A DNA stretch of 64,000 nt from Chlamydiales bacterium (GCA_016185065.1 JACPOL010000008.1:62001-126000), one strand, 5' to 3'. Positions 49,185 through 58,781 are shown, numbered from the stretch's first letter. Made by a program: numbers and translations. The notes: a model not told the origin generated them from the letters alone.

Positions 49185-50036
49185 TTATGGCCGTTTCGGA
49201 AAGCGAGAGAAGTCGGGCGGGCGCTTCTCTAAAAATGCGCGGTGACCCTCTTTTGCCTCATCGCTCATATAGTAGAGGAGTGTGGCGTTGCCAGCTAGCT
49301 CTTGAAGCCCAGCTTGGCCGTCGCAGTCGGCATTAAGTGCGGATTTTAAACAGCGCAGAGAAAGTGGCGAGTGCATGAGCATCTCCTGACACCAGGCGAC
49401 TGTTGTTGCCTCGAGCTCTTCATATGGGACGACACAGTTGATGAGCCCCATCTCTAATGCCTGCTGAGCTGTATACTGTCTGCAGAGAAACCAGATCTCC
49501 CTCGCCTTCTTCTGACCCACAATGCGCGCTAAGTAACTCGCTCCGTAGCCGCCATCAAAAGAGCCGACTTTCGGTCCCACCTGTCCGAAGATAGAGTGCT
49601 CTGCAGCAATTGTTAGATCGCATAGGACGTGCAGAACGTGTCCCCCGCCAATTGCATACCCAGCTACCATCGCAACAATCGGTTTTGGGCAGGTACGCAT
49701 CTCTCTTTGAAAATCGAGGACATTGAGGCGCTCTGTGCCCTGCTCGTCAGCATAGCCAGCATCGCCTCGTATCTTCTGATCTCCACCTGCACAGAAGGCC
49801 TCGCGGCCTTCTCCCGTTAAGATGACAACTCCGATGCTACTATCGTTGCGCGCATCGCTTAGAGCTTGAGACATCTCTTTTACCGTGAGAGGGCGAAAAG
49901 CATTGCGGACGTGAGGTCGATTGATTGTGATCTTTGCGATTCCACCTTGGGCCGTCAAAAACTTCTCATATTTAATATCTTCAAAAGTTCCAGCACAGGT
50001 CCATGAGAGGTCGGGCGCTAGTGTCTCTATGTGCAT
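49185..50036 (-). CDS. menB: 1,4-Dihydroxy-2-naphthoyl-CoA synthase
   Basis: 283 aa crotonase-family enzyme, converts OSB-CoA to DHNA-CoA. Substrate-binding [12 protein letters not shown], oxyanion-hole [39 protein letters not shown] and the C-terminal [16 protein letters not shown] are MenB-specific; together with the length this distinguishes it from enoyl-CoA hydratases. Overlaps menH by 10 bp. Confidence 0.96.
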   Translation of the reverse strand: MHIETLAPDLSWTCAGTFEDIKYEKFLTAQGGIAKITINRPHVRNAFRPLTVKEMSQALSDARNDSSIGVVILTGEGREAFCAGGDQKIRGDAGYADEQGTERLNVLDFQREMRTCPKPIVAMVAGYAIGGGHVLHVLCDLTIAAEHSIFGQVGPKVGSFDGGYGASYLARIVGQKKAREIWFLCRQYTAQQALEMGLINCVVPYEELEATTVAWCQEMLMHSPLSLRCLKSALNADCDGQAGLQELAGNATLLYYMSDEAKEGHRAFLEKRPPDFSRFPKRP

Positions 50037-50776
50037 GAGGGCTCCAAAGTTGTTGCAAATTTTCTAATAGCCTGCGCGCACGCTAGGGGGTCTTCAAGGT
50101 GCAGCGCATGCCCGCAGTTCGGGATCGTAACAAACCGATCGGCGGCGAGCAGTATAGTGTAAAGTTCTCTGTATTTCAAATCCTCTTCTCCGCAGATGAA
50201 AAAAGCCTCTCTTGGGATAGTTGAAGCAGGTTTTAAACGACTCTGGCTAAAAAGCCGCAGTGCAGCTGCAAGCGTACGCGGGTCCTGTTTTTTGCGGCGC
50301 TCGAGCATCTCTGTGAAGAGCTCTTTCTTCTTTTTTAGAGAAGAGAAGAGGGGCTGCTCATACCAGAGCTCCAAGAACTTCTCAAAAGGAGCTGTTTTTA
50401 ACAGGCGCTCCCACTTCAGCTCTTCTGCTGCTTTTGCCGTGTTGCAACCAGCAATACCAGGATCTGCTGAGATTGCTATGACTTTGGGGAAGGTAAGGGG
50501 AAGCTGACGCATCGCAGAGAGAGCTAAGCGCCCTCCCATCGAATAGCCGATGAGTGTGCAGCTCTTGATTCCATGGAGAAGCACTCTTTTTTCCAGTGCA
50601 GATGAAAAGTCGCTTGAAAAAGAGGAGCCGTGTCCTGGTAGGTGAATGGCAAGGCAAAAAAAGTCGGATTCTAACTGCTCAATTACAGGATCCCAGTCTT
50701 GAGCGCTTCCTAAAAACCCGTGCAAAAAAACAAGAGGCGGATTTTCTATTGAACCGCAGATAGAAGAGAGGAGCAT
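50027..50776 (-). CDS. menH: SHCHC synthase (alpha/beta hydrolase MenH)
   Basis: 249 aa alpha/beta hydrolase. Oxyanion [10 protein letters not shown], nucleophile elbow [10 protein letters not shown] with catalytic Ser, later Asp in [11 protein letters not shown] and His in [11 protein letters not shown]. In menaquinone synthesis MenH eliminates pyruvate from SEPHCHC. The call among many hydrolases is based on the position between menD and menB. Overlaps menD by 31 bp, so translation is coupled. Confidence 0.88.
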   Translation of the reverse strand: MLLSSICGSIENPPLVFLHGFLGSAQDWDPVIEQLESDFFCLAIHLPGHGSSFSSDFSSALEKRVLLHGIKSCTLIGYSMGGRLALSAMRQLPLTFPKVIAISADPGIAGCNTAKAAEELKWERLLKTAPFEKFLELWYEQPLFSSLKKKKELFTEMLERRKKQDPRTLAAALRLFSQSRLKPASTIPREAFFICGEEDLKYRELYTILLAADRFVTIPNCGHALHLEDPLACAQAIRKFATTLEPSCT

Positions 50777-52461
50777 AAGTGTCTTGTGATCTCTTGGTGT
50801 AGAGAGTAATTTTCAGCTCGATCTGTGCACATCTCAATCAGGCACGACCCTTCTGTTTTTAATGCTTTTTCCAAATCTTCTGGTGCTTCCACTTTATAAT
50901 AGGGGAGATCGAAGAGCTCAGCTGCTTTTTCAAAGGTGAGAGAGTGCTCTGCCGCGAAGAACTCCCCCATGAGATTCTCTTTCTGATTTTTTCTTCCTGT
51001 AACCGGCAGAAAGGAGAAGATCGCGCCCCCGCCGTTGTTGATCAACATGAGAGCCACAGGATATCGACTCTTTTTCACAAGAGCAAGCGAGTTTAAGTCG
51101 TGCAGGAAGGCGAGATCTCCAAGTAGAGCGAGGGTAGGCCGCTTGGCTCCCTGAGCAATTCCCACAGCCGTCGCGATGTTACCATCGATCCCTGAGAGCC
51201 CGCGATTTGCAAAGATAGGGCCTATTTTCTCTTGTGGAAAGAGGAAGAGATCTGCATCGCGCACAGGCATGCTATTAGAAATAAAAAGAGCCCAATCGGG
51301 TGATAGGTTGCCTGCGAGATAGTGAGCAAGGCCAGGCTCAGTTAGGCTGCTAAATTCGGAGAAGATCTTAGGTAGCTCTCCAGCGATGTGATGGGAGAGG
51401 GATTTTAAACTCTCGAGCCACTCGTTTTTATCTCTACTTGATTTTAGATGAGGAAGCAGAAGCTCAGAAAAACGTACTGGGTTTGAAAAGAGCCGGTGTG
51501 TGACCTGGTGTTTGGGATCGTGGCGAAATGGGTGATCTGCAACGTAAAAATAGTGTTTGGGCTTGCATGAGCCGATCCATTCAGCAAGGGTTTTGGAGAC
51601 GGGCCTGCCTCCAAAGTGTAGAAGTGTATTCAGTTTAAGGTCGTTGCAAGTTTTGAGAGTAAGATCGTAGTAGCGGATGAAGTTATCGCTCTGTTTTTCC
51701 GACCTTAGACCTGAAAGGATATCTCCAAAGATCGGCCATCCTAGCTTCTCTGCCAGCTCATTTATTGAAGCGAGCTCTTCGTGCGAATTAAGTTCTCCAC
51801 ATAAGATAAGTCCGCGCTCTTCCACAGAGAGAAGCTCAGCCCACGATTTCAACGTCTTACTCGAGGGCACGGGTTCCACCTGTTCGTAGTGTGTAGAACT
51901 CATAAGAATTTTTTCGGGAGCTGCTTCTGCCGAGAGTGGTTCGCGGAACATACAGTTCAGGTGGACTGGCCCTTTTGGAGAGTTTAAACTGCGGAAGACG
52001 GCCTGCGCGACTGTCGTCCCCAGATAAGCATCTGTTATCTCGCTTGTGGGACAGGGGAGTTCTGCATACCAGCGCACGTAGCTTCCGAAGATTTTTACCT
52101 GATCGGCTACCTGGTTAGAACCATTGTCTCGGAGTTCGGGAGGTCTATCTGCAGTGAGAAGAATAAGAGGGATCTGCGCGTGAGACGCTTCCATTACAGC
52201 GGGGAGAAGATTTCCTACAGCAGTTCCCGAGGTGACAACAATTGCAGTCGGAGCACCAGAAGCTTTTGAGCATCCCAGTGCATGAAATCCTGTGCCTCGC
52301 TCGTCAAAGTGAACAGTTGCGCTAACTTCAGGGTGCTCAGCAATGGCAATAGCTAGAGGCGTTGAACGCGATCCTGGAGAGAGAGAGAAGTGCCGTACGC
52401 CTTGGCGCACCAGCTGATCTACGAGGAGCCTTGCCGCTCTTTCATTTAGTGTACCCGTCAT
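50746..52461 (-). CDS. menD: SEPHCHC synthase (MenD, ThDP-dependent)
   Basis: 571 aa thiamine-diphosphate enzyme joining isochorismate with 2-oxoglutarate. N-terminal SLSPGSRSTPLAIAI and VHFDERGTGFHALG (with the activating Glu), mid-domain, and C-terminal ThDP-binding ALLGDLAFLHDLNSL with INNGGGAIFSFLPV. NRGLSGIDGNIATAVGIAQG is the expected active-site loop. Overlaps menF by 20 bp and menH by 31 bp. Confidence 0.96.
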   Translation of the reverse strand: MTGTLNERAARLLVDQLVRQGVRHFSLSPGSRSTPLAIAIAEHPEVSATVHFDERGTGFHALGCSKASGAPTAIVVTSGTAVGNLLPAVMEASHAQIPLILLTADRPPELRDNGSNQVADQVKIFGSYVRWYAELPCPTSEITDAYLGTTVAQAVFRSLNSPKGPVHLNCMFREPLSAEAAPEKILMSSTHYEQVEPVPSSKTLKSWAELLSVEERGLILCGELNSHEELASINELAEKLGWPIFGDILSGLRSEKQSDNFIRYYDLTLKTCNDLKLNTLLHFGGRPVSKTLAEWIGSCKPKHYFYVADHPFRHDPKHQVTHRLFSNPVRFSELLLPHLKSSRDKNEWLESLKSLSHHIAGELPKIFSEFSSLTEPGLAHYLAGNLSPDWALFISNSMPVRDADLFLFPQEKIGPIFANRGLSGIDGNIATAVGIAQGAKRPTLALLGDLAFLHDLNSLALVKKSRYPVALMLINNGGGAIFSFLPVTGRKNQKENLMGEFFAAEHSLTFEKAAELFDLPYYKVEAPEDLEKALKTEGSCLIEMCTDRAENYSLHQEITRHLCSSLLSAVQ

Positions 52462-53572
52462 CAGTGCTGCTCCACAATCTAGTAAAGGGTGCTATTTTCT
52501 GCTCAAGCTCTTGCCACTCATGATGAGGACAGGAACCATCCACAATACCCGTGCCAGCAAAAAGATGCAGCTGATTTTGTTTTACCAGCGCACTGCGAAT
52601 GCCGACTGCAAACTCTGCACTATTAGTGCTTGCCCAACCGATAGGCCCCGCATACCAGCCTCTATCGAAATCTTCATGATAAGGCAGTAGCTTTAACGCT
52701 TCATCTCTAGGAGTGCCGCCCACAGCAGCAGTTGGGTGAAGCAGGCGGATGATCTCACTGTCGCCAACTTGGTTTAGCAGCGTTCCTGAAAATAGGGAGA
52801 CGAGGTGCTGCACTGTCAAGCTCTTGTGCACTGAATTTCCCTTTTCAAACTCAAAGTTGGAGCAGAGAGGCCCAAGAGCAGAAAGAATACTCTCTTTTAC
52901 TAGCATGAACTCTCTAGTCTCTTTTTCTGAAGCGAGAAGCTCTCTTTCTAGCTCTGTCTCCTCTTCTTCACTCTTTCCACGCCTGCGCGTTCCTGCAAGA
53001 GCGTGTGTGAAGATATTTCTGCCCTCTCTTCGATAGAGCTTTTCTGGAGAGGAGCCAATAAAAGCAGAAGATGAGTCTGGCTGGAATGCAAAAAGAGTTG
53101 TGCTAGGGGAGTTTTGTAGAGCCTTTAAAAGATCGAGAGCGCTTAACGGCTTCTCAAAAGTAAACGTGGATCTTCGAGCTGTAACTAGCTTGCTCAGCTC
53201 CTTGCTTTTAATCCTATCCAAGCACTTCTCGATGCCTTTTTCCCAGCAAGCAAATGGGGGCGTATCGCTTCTAGTAAGCGGAGTAGCCTGCGCGTGGGTA
53301 TAAGGGTCTGCATCCTCTCTTTTTTTTATGAGAAGCAGCTTCGGTTCAAAGAAGAGCTGTCTTGGAAAACCCTTCCAAGTGCCATCCTCCTTCTCTTCAA
53401 GAGAGAAGGCTCTGCCTCCAAAGAGACGCATAGAAGGTGTTTCGGTATCAAGTGGGGGGAGGTGGTCGAAGGTTCTGAGAGCGCCTGCTGCTGCGATCTC
53501 CTCTTTTTCGCTTCTCCAGTAGAATTTTGGGTAGAGCGTCTGCTCATCTAACCAATCAAGTAGCTCACTCAT
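52442..53572 (-). CDS. menF: Isochorismate synthase (MenF)
   Basis: 376 aa chorismate-binding enzyme that opens the classical menaquinone route. C-terminal core motifs GSSPEKLYRREG, HALAGTRRRGKSEEE, LLHPTAAVGGTPRDEAL and GWYAGPIGWASTNSAEFAVG carry the catalytic lysine/glutamate pair of the MST family; LFAGTGIVDGSCPHHEWQE closes the active site. Length is typical. An EntC-like role for siderophores is the alternative but the operon speaks for MenF. Confidence 0.94.
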   Translation of the reverse strand: MSELLDWLDEQTLYPKFYWRSEKEEIAAAGALRTFDHLPPLDTETPSMRLFGGRAFSLEEKEDGTWKGFPRQLFFEPKLLLIKKREDADPYTHAQATPLTRSDTPPFACWEKGIEKCLDRIKSKELSKLVTARRSTFTFEKPLSALDLLKALQNSPSTTLFAFQPDSSSAFIGSSPEKLYRREGRNIFTHALAGTRRRGKSEEEETELERELLASEKETREFMLVKESILSALGPLCSNFEFEKGNSVHKSLTVQHLVSLFSGTLLNQVGDSEIIRLLHPTAAVGGTPRDEALKLLPYHEDFDRGWYAGPIGWASTNSAEFAVGIRSALVKQNQLHLFAGTGIVDGSCPHHEWQELEQKIAPFTRLWSSTDDGYTK

Positions 53573-53577
53573 CAGTT

Positions 53578-54273
53578 TTATTTATCAGCTTGGTAGATGG
53601 TAACCGCACCGAACGTTTGTGGGTGAGCGCGGACATTTTTAAATCCCGCCTCTCTTAGAATAGAACAGAAGCTCTCTCCACAAGGAAAGGCTTCAGCAGA
53701 CTTATTTAGATAGACGTAGGCCGCTCTGTTTTTTGAGAGCCAGCCACCGATTTTTGGCAGCAGATGCCGGATATAAAAGAGGTGAGCGCTTCTGATCAGA
53801 GGGTTCTTGGGAAGTGAAGTTTCGAGAATAAGAAGGCGGCCGCCGCTTTTCAGGACGCGGCGAAACTCTTGAAGGCTCTTTGAAAGATCATCTACATTTC
53901 GAATGCCAAACGAGATGGTAAGACAGTCGAAGGTCGCTTCAGCAAAGGGTAGATCGCTTGCCGAGGCGTGGATCCACTGCACCCGATCTTTGTAGGGTTT
54001 CGTCTCGAGCTTGCTCGCAGCGTATTTTAACATCTCTTGAGCGAGGTCGATCCCAACCGCGGTAGCGATAGTAGAAGAGCTCTCCATCAGAGAGAAGAGC
54101 TGGTCTCCGGTGCCAGTTGCACAGTCGAGAAGAGAGAGCTTGTCCCCAGAGGGGAGGAGAGAGCTAAGCTCTCTTCTCCATCTTCGATCAATTCCTCCAG
54201 TCATGACACGATTTACCGTGTCATAAGTTGGAGAGATCGCATCGAACATCCTCCAGATCTCCCTCTTCTCCAA
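53578..54273 (-). CDS. ubiE: Demethylmenaquinone methyltransferase
   Basis: 231 aa SAM-dependent methyltransferase (MenG/UbiE) making menaquinone. FDAISPTYDTVNRVMTGGID, SAM-binding LLDCATGTGDQLFSL, FGIRNVDDLSKSLQEFRRVL and GFKNVRAHPQTFGAVTIYQA are diagnostic. It lies between typA and menF, 3 and 5 bp apart, thus inside the operon. The chlamydial ortholog may be the only quinone C-methylase. Confidence 0.94.
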   Translation of the reverse strand: MEKREIWRMFDAISPTYDTVNRVMTGGIDRRWRRELSSLLPSGDKLSLLDCATGTGDQLFSLMESSSTIATAVGIDLAQEMLKYAASKLETKPYKDRVQWIHASASDLPFAEATFDCLTISFGIRNVDDLSKSLQEFRRVLKSGGRLLILETSLPKNPLIRSAHLFYIRHLLPKIGGWLSKNRAAYVYLNKSAEAFPCGESFCSILREAGFKNVRAHPQTFGAVTIYQADK

Positions 54274-54276
54274 ATG

Positions 54277-56118
54277 CTAGCCGCCTTTTCTCTTGCGCTC
54301 GTTTTCTGAGAGATAGCGTTTACGCAAGCGGATGAAGTGAGGTGTCACCTCAACGAGCTCATCATCTTGGATGAAGTCGATCGCTTGTTCGAGAGTAAAA
54401 GTGCGTGGAGGAACCAGGATGATGTTCTCATCGCTTCCTGAAGCGCGCACGTTCGTCAGCTGCTTGGCGCGTGTGACGTTGACCATAAGGTCGTTGTCTC
54501 GGTTATGTTCGCCCACAACCATGCCCTCGTAAACCTCTTCTCCAGGTCCAGTAAAGAGCGTTCCTCGCTCTTGCAGACCGAAGCAGGCGTAGCCAGTGAC
54601 CTTGCCAAGACCAGAGGAGATCATTACCCCTCTCATCCTTCCAGGGATATTGCCTTTCCAAGGGATGTAGCTATCAAAGACAGAAGTTAGAATTCCCAGT
54701 CCGCGTGTGACAGTGAGGAACTCGTTTCGGTATCCCATCAGTCCGCGTGTAGGAATTGCGAACTCGAGGGTTGTAATACCCTGCTCGTTTGTCAGCAGCG
54801 AGCGGAGCTCTCCTTTGCGGCGCGACAGCTCTTCAATAACAGTACCTGAATACGCTTCAGGAACCTCGATGTGTGCAAGTTCGAGAGGCTCGTTGGTCTC
54901 TCCGTTGATCTCTTTCAAGATAACCTGAGGTTTTGAGATAACAAACTCATAGCTCTCTCTGCGCATCGCTTCAAGAAGAACAGCCAGGTGAAGTTCTCCT
55001 CGTCCGCAAACGCGAATCGAGTCGTCGCGTCCTGCGACCTCTTCAATCTTAAGAGAGATGTTTGCGCGTTTTTCAAAGTTTAGACGATCGCGGATCTTAT
55101 TCATCGTGACGTGCTTACCATCTTTTCCGACGAATGGACCGTTGTTAACTGTGATCTCAATAGAGAGCGTAGGTTCAGTCATATTAATAGGAGGGAGCTG
55201 AACGACGTTCGAAGGGTGGCAGAGAGTATCGCCGATCTCCACATCGCCAACGCCAGCAATCCCGATGATATCGCCAACACCAGCCTCTTCCATCTCAACC
55301 TTCTTCAGGCCGAGATAACCGTCGATGCGCTGCACCTTGTAGGTGGCTGCATGACCGTTTTTATCGATTTTTACGATCTGATCTCCCTTCTTGATCTTTC
55401 CTTCGAGAATGCGTCCGCAGGCTTCACGACCGACGAAGTCGTCATAAGACATCGTTGTTGCTTGCATGAGGAAGGGGAGCTCCAAGCTTCCTGAAGGTCC
55501 AGGAATCTTGTTGATGATCAGTTCGAACAGAGGCCGCATATCGACTCTAGGATCCTTAAGATCCAGCACTGCAAAACCGGTAAGGCCTGAAGCGTAGATC
55601 ACTGGAAAGTCCAACTGCTCATCGTTAGCGCCGAGCTCGACGAAGAGGTCGAACGTTAGGTTGAGTGCGCGATCTGGATCGGCGTGAGGGCGGTCGATCT
55701 TATTGAGTACAACAACAGGTTTGATGCCCATTTTAAGAGCTTGAGAGAGCACGTAGCGTGTTTGAGGCATCGGACCCTCTTGAGCGTCCACAAGAAGAAG
55801 CACTGAACTGACGAGGCCCAAGACGCGCTCTACTTCTCCAGAGAAGTCGGCGTGGCCAGGGGTGTCGATGATGTTAATTTTAAAGTCTTCGAAGTAGATG
55901 CTTGTATGTTTTGCAAAGATCGTGATGCCGCGCTCTTTTTCTTGGTCGTAGCTATCCATCGCTCTTTCAGGGACCTTTTCGTTAGAGCGGTAGATGTTCG
56001 ACTGCTTGAGCAGCGCATCTAGTAGCGTGGTTTTGCCGTGGTCAATGTGGGCGATGATCGCGATATTGCGGATCTTATTAGGGGAGCGGATCTTATCGAG
56101 AATGGTAGGTATAGACAT
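54277..56118 (-). CDS. typA: Ribosome-associated GTPase BipA/TypA
   Basis: 613 aa translational GTPase acting in 50S assembly and stress response. G1 AHIDHGKTTLLDAL, G2 RGITIFAKH, G3 DTPGHADF, G4 NKIDRPHA, then domains II, III, V and the C-terminal TypA-specific domain (YNRETGYGNTLF-type motif appears as GNIPGRMRGVMISSGLGKV). First gene of the typA-menG-menF-D-H-B-A-C-E run; the fusion of a translation factor to a menaquinone operon is probably just a shared promoter. Start codon 54 bp from the divergent mgtE. Confidence 0.95.
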   Translation of the reverse strand: MSIPTILDKIRSPNKIRNIAIIAHIDHGKTTLLDALLKQSNIYRSNEKVPERAMDSYDQEKERGITIFAKHTSIYFEDFKINIIDTPGHADFSGEVERVLGLVSSVLLLVDAQEGPMPQTRYVLSQALKMGIKPVVVLNKIDRPHADPDRALNLTFDLFVELGANDEQLDFPVIYASGLTGFAVLDLKDPRVDMRPLFELIINKIPGPSGSLELPFLMQATTMSYDDFVGREACGRILEGKIKKGDQIVKIDKNGHAATYKVQRIDGYLGLKKVEMEEAGVGDIIGIAGVGDVEIGDTLCHPSNVVQLPPINMTEPTLSIEITVNNGPFVGKDGKHVTMNKIRDRLNFEKRANISLKIEEVAGRDDSIRVCGRGELHLAVLLEAMRRESYEFVISKPQVILKEINGETNEPLELAHIEVPEAYSGTVIEELSRRKGELRSLLTNEQGITTLEFAIPTRGLMGYRNEFLTVTRGLGILTSVFDSYIPWKGNIPGRMRGVMISSGLGKVTGYACFGLQERGTLFTGPGEEVYEGMVVGEHNRDNDLMVNVTRAKQLTNVRASGSDENIILVPPRTFTLEQAIDFIQDDELVEVTPHFIRLRKRYLSENERKRKGG

Positions 56119-56238
56119 AATTTTGCTTGATTGTCCTTAAAAATGTAGAAATGGCTTCCCATACTGCTCTTTTTGCATATAAAAAACCAATTGAAAAAAA
56201 CGGTTTTAGAATATAGAATGATTGCCCGTGAGGTCGCT

Positions 56239-57684
56239 ATGCATACTACAGAGGATCAGATTAAGAGCTCCGACCTGTTAGATTCCAAAACAGGCCAGCT
56301 CGATGACATTCTTAGTGAGAAGCTCTCCGCCGCATTTCATAAACAGACCTCTATGGTTGTTCTGCACGATGTTGCGAAGATCGCCTCAGAACACTCTCCT
56401 ATTGACCTCGCCTATGCTGCTCCTCGCCTTCCCTCCAGCGCCCGCCCCGTCCTTTATGAGAATCTAGCGGATTTAGAAGCCAAGATCGAGTTTATGGTCA
56501 ACACCGACAGCTCTACAAGAGGCGCTGTCTTCCGCCACCTCACCGATTTAGAAGTTAAATCACTTATTGAAAAAATGCCTCCAGACGAGGCCGTAAAAGT
56601 TTTAGAAGATATTGTTGAGCGCAGATTCCGCCGCGTCGTCGATATGCTGGAAACGGACAAGGCTACACGTATTAAGGAGATTAAAAAACATCAGCGCAAT
56701 ACAGCTGGCCGCCTGATGACAAATGAATTTTTTGCTTTTCCGATGGAGATGACAACAGGGGAGGCGGCTGCTTTCATCCGCAACAATCCGGGAATCGACC
56801 TTACAAGAAAAGTTTTTGTCTTAGGAGCTGAAAAACAGCTTCAGGGTTATGTTCCAGCCCGCAACTTGATCGTTAATCCTCACCATCTTCCCCTAAAGCA
56901 GGTGATGCGCCCTATTCTCCACAAGGTCTCTCCAGAGACATCTCGCGAAGAGGTGGTAGATATTGTAGAGCGCTACAAGATTTCAGCTCTTCCCGTTGTA
57001 GACAGTCGGGATTTTCTGCTCGGAGTTGTGACTTATGAGAATGTTGTCGAAGCGATTGAAGATATTGCCGATGAGACGATCGCAAGCATGGCAGGTACTG
57101 CCGAGGATGTTAGTGAAAACGAACCTCTTATCAAGAGATTTTTTGCCCGCGCACCTTGGCTTGTTGTGACGCTGCTTGCTGGCCTTATTAATGTCGGAGT
57201 CATCTCCTCCTTCCAAGCTTATGAGGGAGGAGCTCTTACCTTCGTTCTCTTTTTTATTCCTCTAATCACGGGAATGTCTGGAAATATCGGAATTCAGAGC
57301 AGTACGGTCTTTGTCCGAAGCATGGCAATAGGCACGCTCTCGCCTGGTAATAGAGGTGAAGCGGTTGTAAAAGAAATTGTTTTAGGTCTGATTACCGGCT
57401 TCGTCTTCGGAGTCATCTGTGGATTCTTGGTCTATACTTTAGACTTCTTGGGAATGGGCCATCTGCCGCTCAGTCCCGCAATGGTCGGCTGCGTTGTTGC
57501 AATCGGCCTTTTTGGAGCCTGCGTCACAGGATCGCTGCTCGGAGCTCTCTCTCCGCTCTTTTTTGCCCGCATTGGAGTTGATCCCGCTCTAGCCTCTGGT
57601 CCGATCATCACCGCGTTCAACGACTTCCTCTCCATGACCACCTACTTCCTTATCGCCATCGGCCTCACCTCCCTTTTTCTCTAA
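56239..57684 (+). CDS. mgtE: Magnesium transporter MgtE
   Basis: 481 aa Mg2+ channel: N domain (HLTDLEVKSLIEKMPPDEAV, LETDKATRIKEIKKHQRNTA), CBS pair (HLPLKQVMRPILHKVSPETS, ISALPVVDSRDFLLGVVTYE) whose Mg2+ sites gate the pore, plug helix and five TM segments (LVVTLLAGLINVG, FFIPLITGMSGNIGIQSSTV, ITAFNDFLSMTTYFLIAIG). The ATG at 56239 has a GAGG upstream; 56218 and 56173 are in-frame alternatives. C. trachomatis has mgtE (CT194) close to the gyrase genes, as here. Confidence 0.93.
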   Translation: MHTTEDQIKSSDLLDSKTGQLDDILSEKLSAAFHKQTSMVVLHDVAKIASEHSPIDLAYAAPRLPSSARPVLYENLADLEAKIEFMVNTDSSTRGAVFRHLTDLEVKSLIEKMPPDEAVKVLEDIVERRFRRVVDMLETDKATRIKEIKKHQRNTAGRLMTNEFFAFPMEMTTGEAAAFIRNNPGIDLTRKVFVLGAEKQLQGYVPARNLIVNPHHLPLKQVMRPILHKVSPETSREEVVDIVERYKISALPVVDSRDFLLGVVTYENVVEAIEDIADETIASMAGTAEDVSENEPLIKRFFARAPWLVVTLLAGLINVGVISSFQAYEGGALTFVLFFIPLITGMSGNIGIQSSTVFVRSMAIGTLSPGNRGEAVVKEIVLGLITGFVFGVICGFLVYTLDFLGMGHLPLSPAMVGCVVAIGLFGACVTGSLLGALSPLFFARIGVDPALASGPIITAFNDFLSMTTYFLIAIGLTSLFL

Positions 57685-57842
57685 ATCTTAAAGAACTCCT
57701 TCCTAAAGAAAGGAGATTCTCTTCGGCTAAGGATAAAAGAGAATATGAATCCCGCCTAAACCGGCTCTAAAGAGCCGGATGCGGCGAGGGGCCGTTCAAA
57801 CTGGTTGCATGAAAGTTTTCTTGAGCGATAAACTTCCTGTTT
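57685..57842. other. Intergenic region mgtE-DUF4160 with two hairpins
   Basis: Holds ACTCCTT-CCTAAAG-AAAGGAG shortly after the mgtE stop (a weak terminator candidate followed by ATTCTCTT) and an 8-bp perfect stem CCGGCTCT-AA-AGAGCCGG at about 57759-57776. No gene, clear promoter or repeat-family member was seen. Confidence 0.4.
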
Positions 57843-58079
57843 ATGCCAACAGTTCGGATAATTGGTCCCTATCGCTTTTATTTTTACAGTCACGAACCTA
57901 ATGAACCGCCCCATGTTCACGTGGATAGGGAAGGCTATTCTGCAAAGTTCTGGTTAGAAGAGATTTCATTGGCTAAAAATTTAGGATTCCGTCAAAAGGA
58001 GATCAAAATCTTGCAATTGTTAGTTAGTAAGCATCAAAAACAATTTTTGGATAAGTGGCATGACTACTTTTGCTCATAA
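57843..58079 (+). CDS. DUF4160 family protein (putative toxin-antitoxin partner)
   Basis: 78 aa, the compact DUF4160 domain: GPYRFYFYSHEPNEPPHVHV followed by FWLEEISLAKNLGF and a helical tail ending LLVSKHQKQFLDKWHDYF. The HxPxHxH-like cluster suggests metal or nucleic-acid contacts. In many bacteria DUF4160 is paired with DUF2442, as here, with a 20-bp overlap; the pair is often listed as a putative type II toxin-antitoxin module, without firm biochemistry. AT-rich compared with neighbours, fitting transfer. Confidence 0.85.
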   Translation: MPTVRIIGPYRFYFYSHEPNEPPHVHVDREGYSAKFWLEEISLAKNLGFRQKEIKILQLLVSKHQKQFLDKWHDYFCS

Positions 58080-58386
58080 AATTGATGAACGCGTAGAGGC
58101 TGTCTATTTCACTAGAGATTCACTAATCGTGGATCTCAGAGATGGACGCTCGATTTCTGTTCCGTTAAGGTGGTATCCAAAATTGCAGAAAGCAACCCCT
58201 CAAGCTAGGGCCTGTTGGGAAATATGCGGCGCCGGCTATGGAATTCACTGGCCCAAAATTGATGAGGATTTGAGCACTGAAGGGTTGTTGAGAGGTGCTC
58301 CAGCTCCGAAGTCAATTAAGGCAAAATCGATTAAAAAAAACATCAACCGTAGAAGCGTTCGTTCTCGCTCTAAACAGAAAACCTAG
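58060..58386 (+). CDS. DUF2442 family protein (putative partner of DUF4160)
   Basis: 108 aa. DUF2442 core: AVYFTRDSLIVDLRDGRSIS and VPLRWYPKLQKATPQARACW with the typical GYGIHWPKIDEDLS ending, followed by a basic tail (KSIKAKSIKKNINRRSVRSR) that could bind nucleic acid. Start codon lies inside the DUF4160 gene, 20 bp before its stop. Some homologues act as DNA-binding antitoxin-like proteins; the role here is inferred from the pair. Confidence 0.85.
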   Translation: MTTFAHKIDERVEAVYFTRDSLIVDLRDGRSISVPLRWYPKLQKATPQARACWEICGAGYGIHWPKIDEDLSTEGLLRGAPAPKSIKAKSIKKNINRRSVRSRSKQKT

Positions 58387-58436
58387 GAACCAATCCATCT
58401 CTTAGGTTCATATAGTGCTGAAATGGAGAATCAGGT

Positions 58437-58781
58437 ATGATGGGCGATCGCCAAAGAGTTAAAGGATCGTATGTGAATGTCGGAACGAAGCCGACTGGTA
58501 AGAAGTTAAAAGATCTGCTCCCTGTCGTGCTACAGCAGATCAATAAGACCTACCAAGAGAGGCCCGATCTCATCCTAGCTCTCTGGCCAGAAATAATTGG
58601 TGAAAAGCTTGCGCACATGACGCAAGCGCTCTCGTTTCGAGAGGGGGTTTTGACCGTAAAAGTGAAAAATTCAGCTTTGTATAGTCTTCTTGTTCAACAT
58701 GAGAAGGCGCGGCTGCTTAAGAAGTTGTGTGAAAGGTTTCCATCTTCAGGAATTCGAAATATTATCTTCCGCATTGGCTGA
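58437..58781 (+). CDS. DUF721 / DciA-like protein
   Basis: 114 aa DUF721 protein. Core GKKLKDLLPVVLQQINKTYQ, LALWPEIIGEKLAHMTQALS and the KH-like strand-helix GVLTVKVKNSALYSLLVQHE with the ending IIFRIG. Members of this family (DciA) recruit the replicative helicase DnaB in bacteria lacking DnaC. Position immediately upstream of gyrB-gyrA-tmk, the same as CT191 in C. trachomatis. Two adjacent ATG codons (58437, 58440) could serve as start. Confidence 0.85.
   Translation: MMGDRQRVKGSYVNVGTKPTGKKLKDLLPVVLQQINKTYQERPDLILALWPEIIGEKLAHMTQALSFREGVLTVKVKNSALYSLLVQHEKARLLKKLCERFPSSGIRNIIFRIG

Noticed and set aside
57750..57820. Resemblance to a group II intron domain V (AGAGCCGG, GCGG, GGCCGTTC)
   Set aside because: The pairing does not give the 34-nt domain V hairpin with its AGC triad opposite a proper 3' strand, and no maturase or other intron domain is near.
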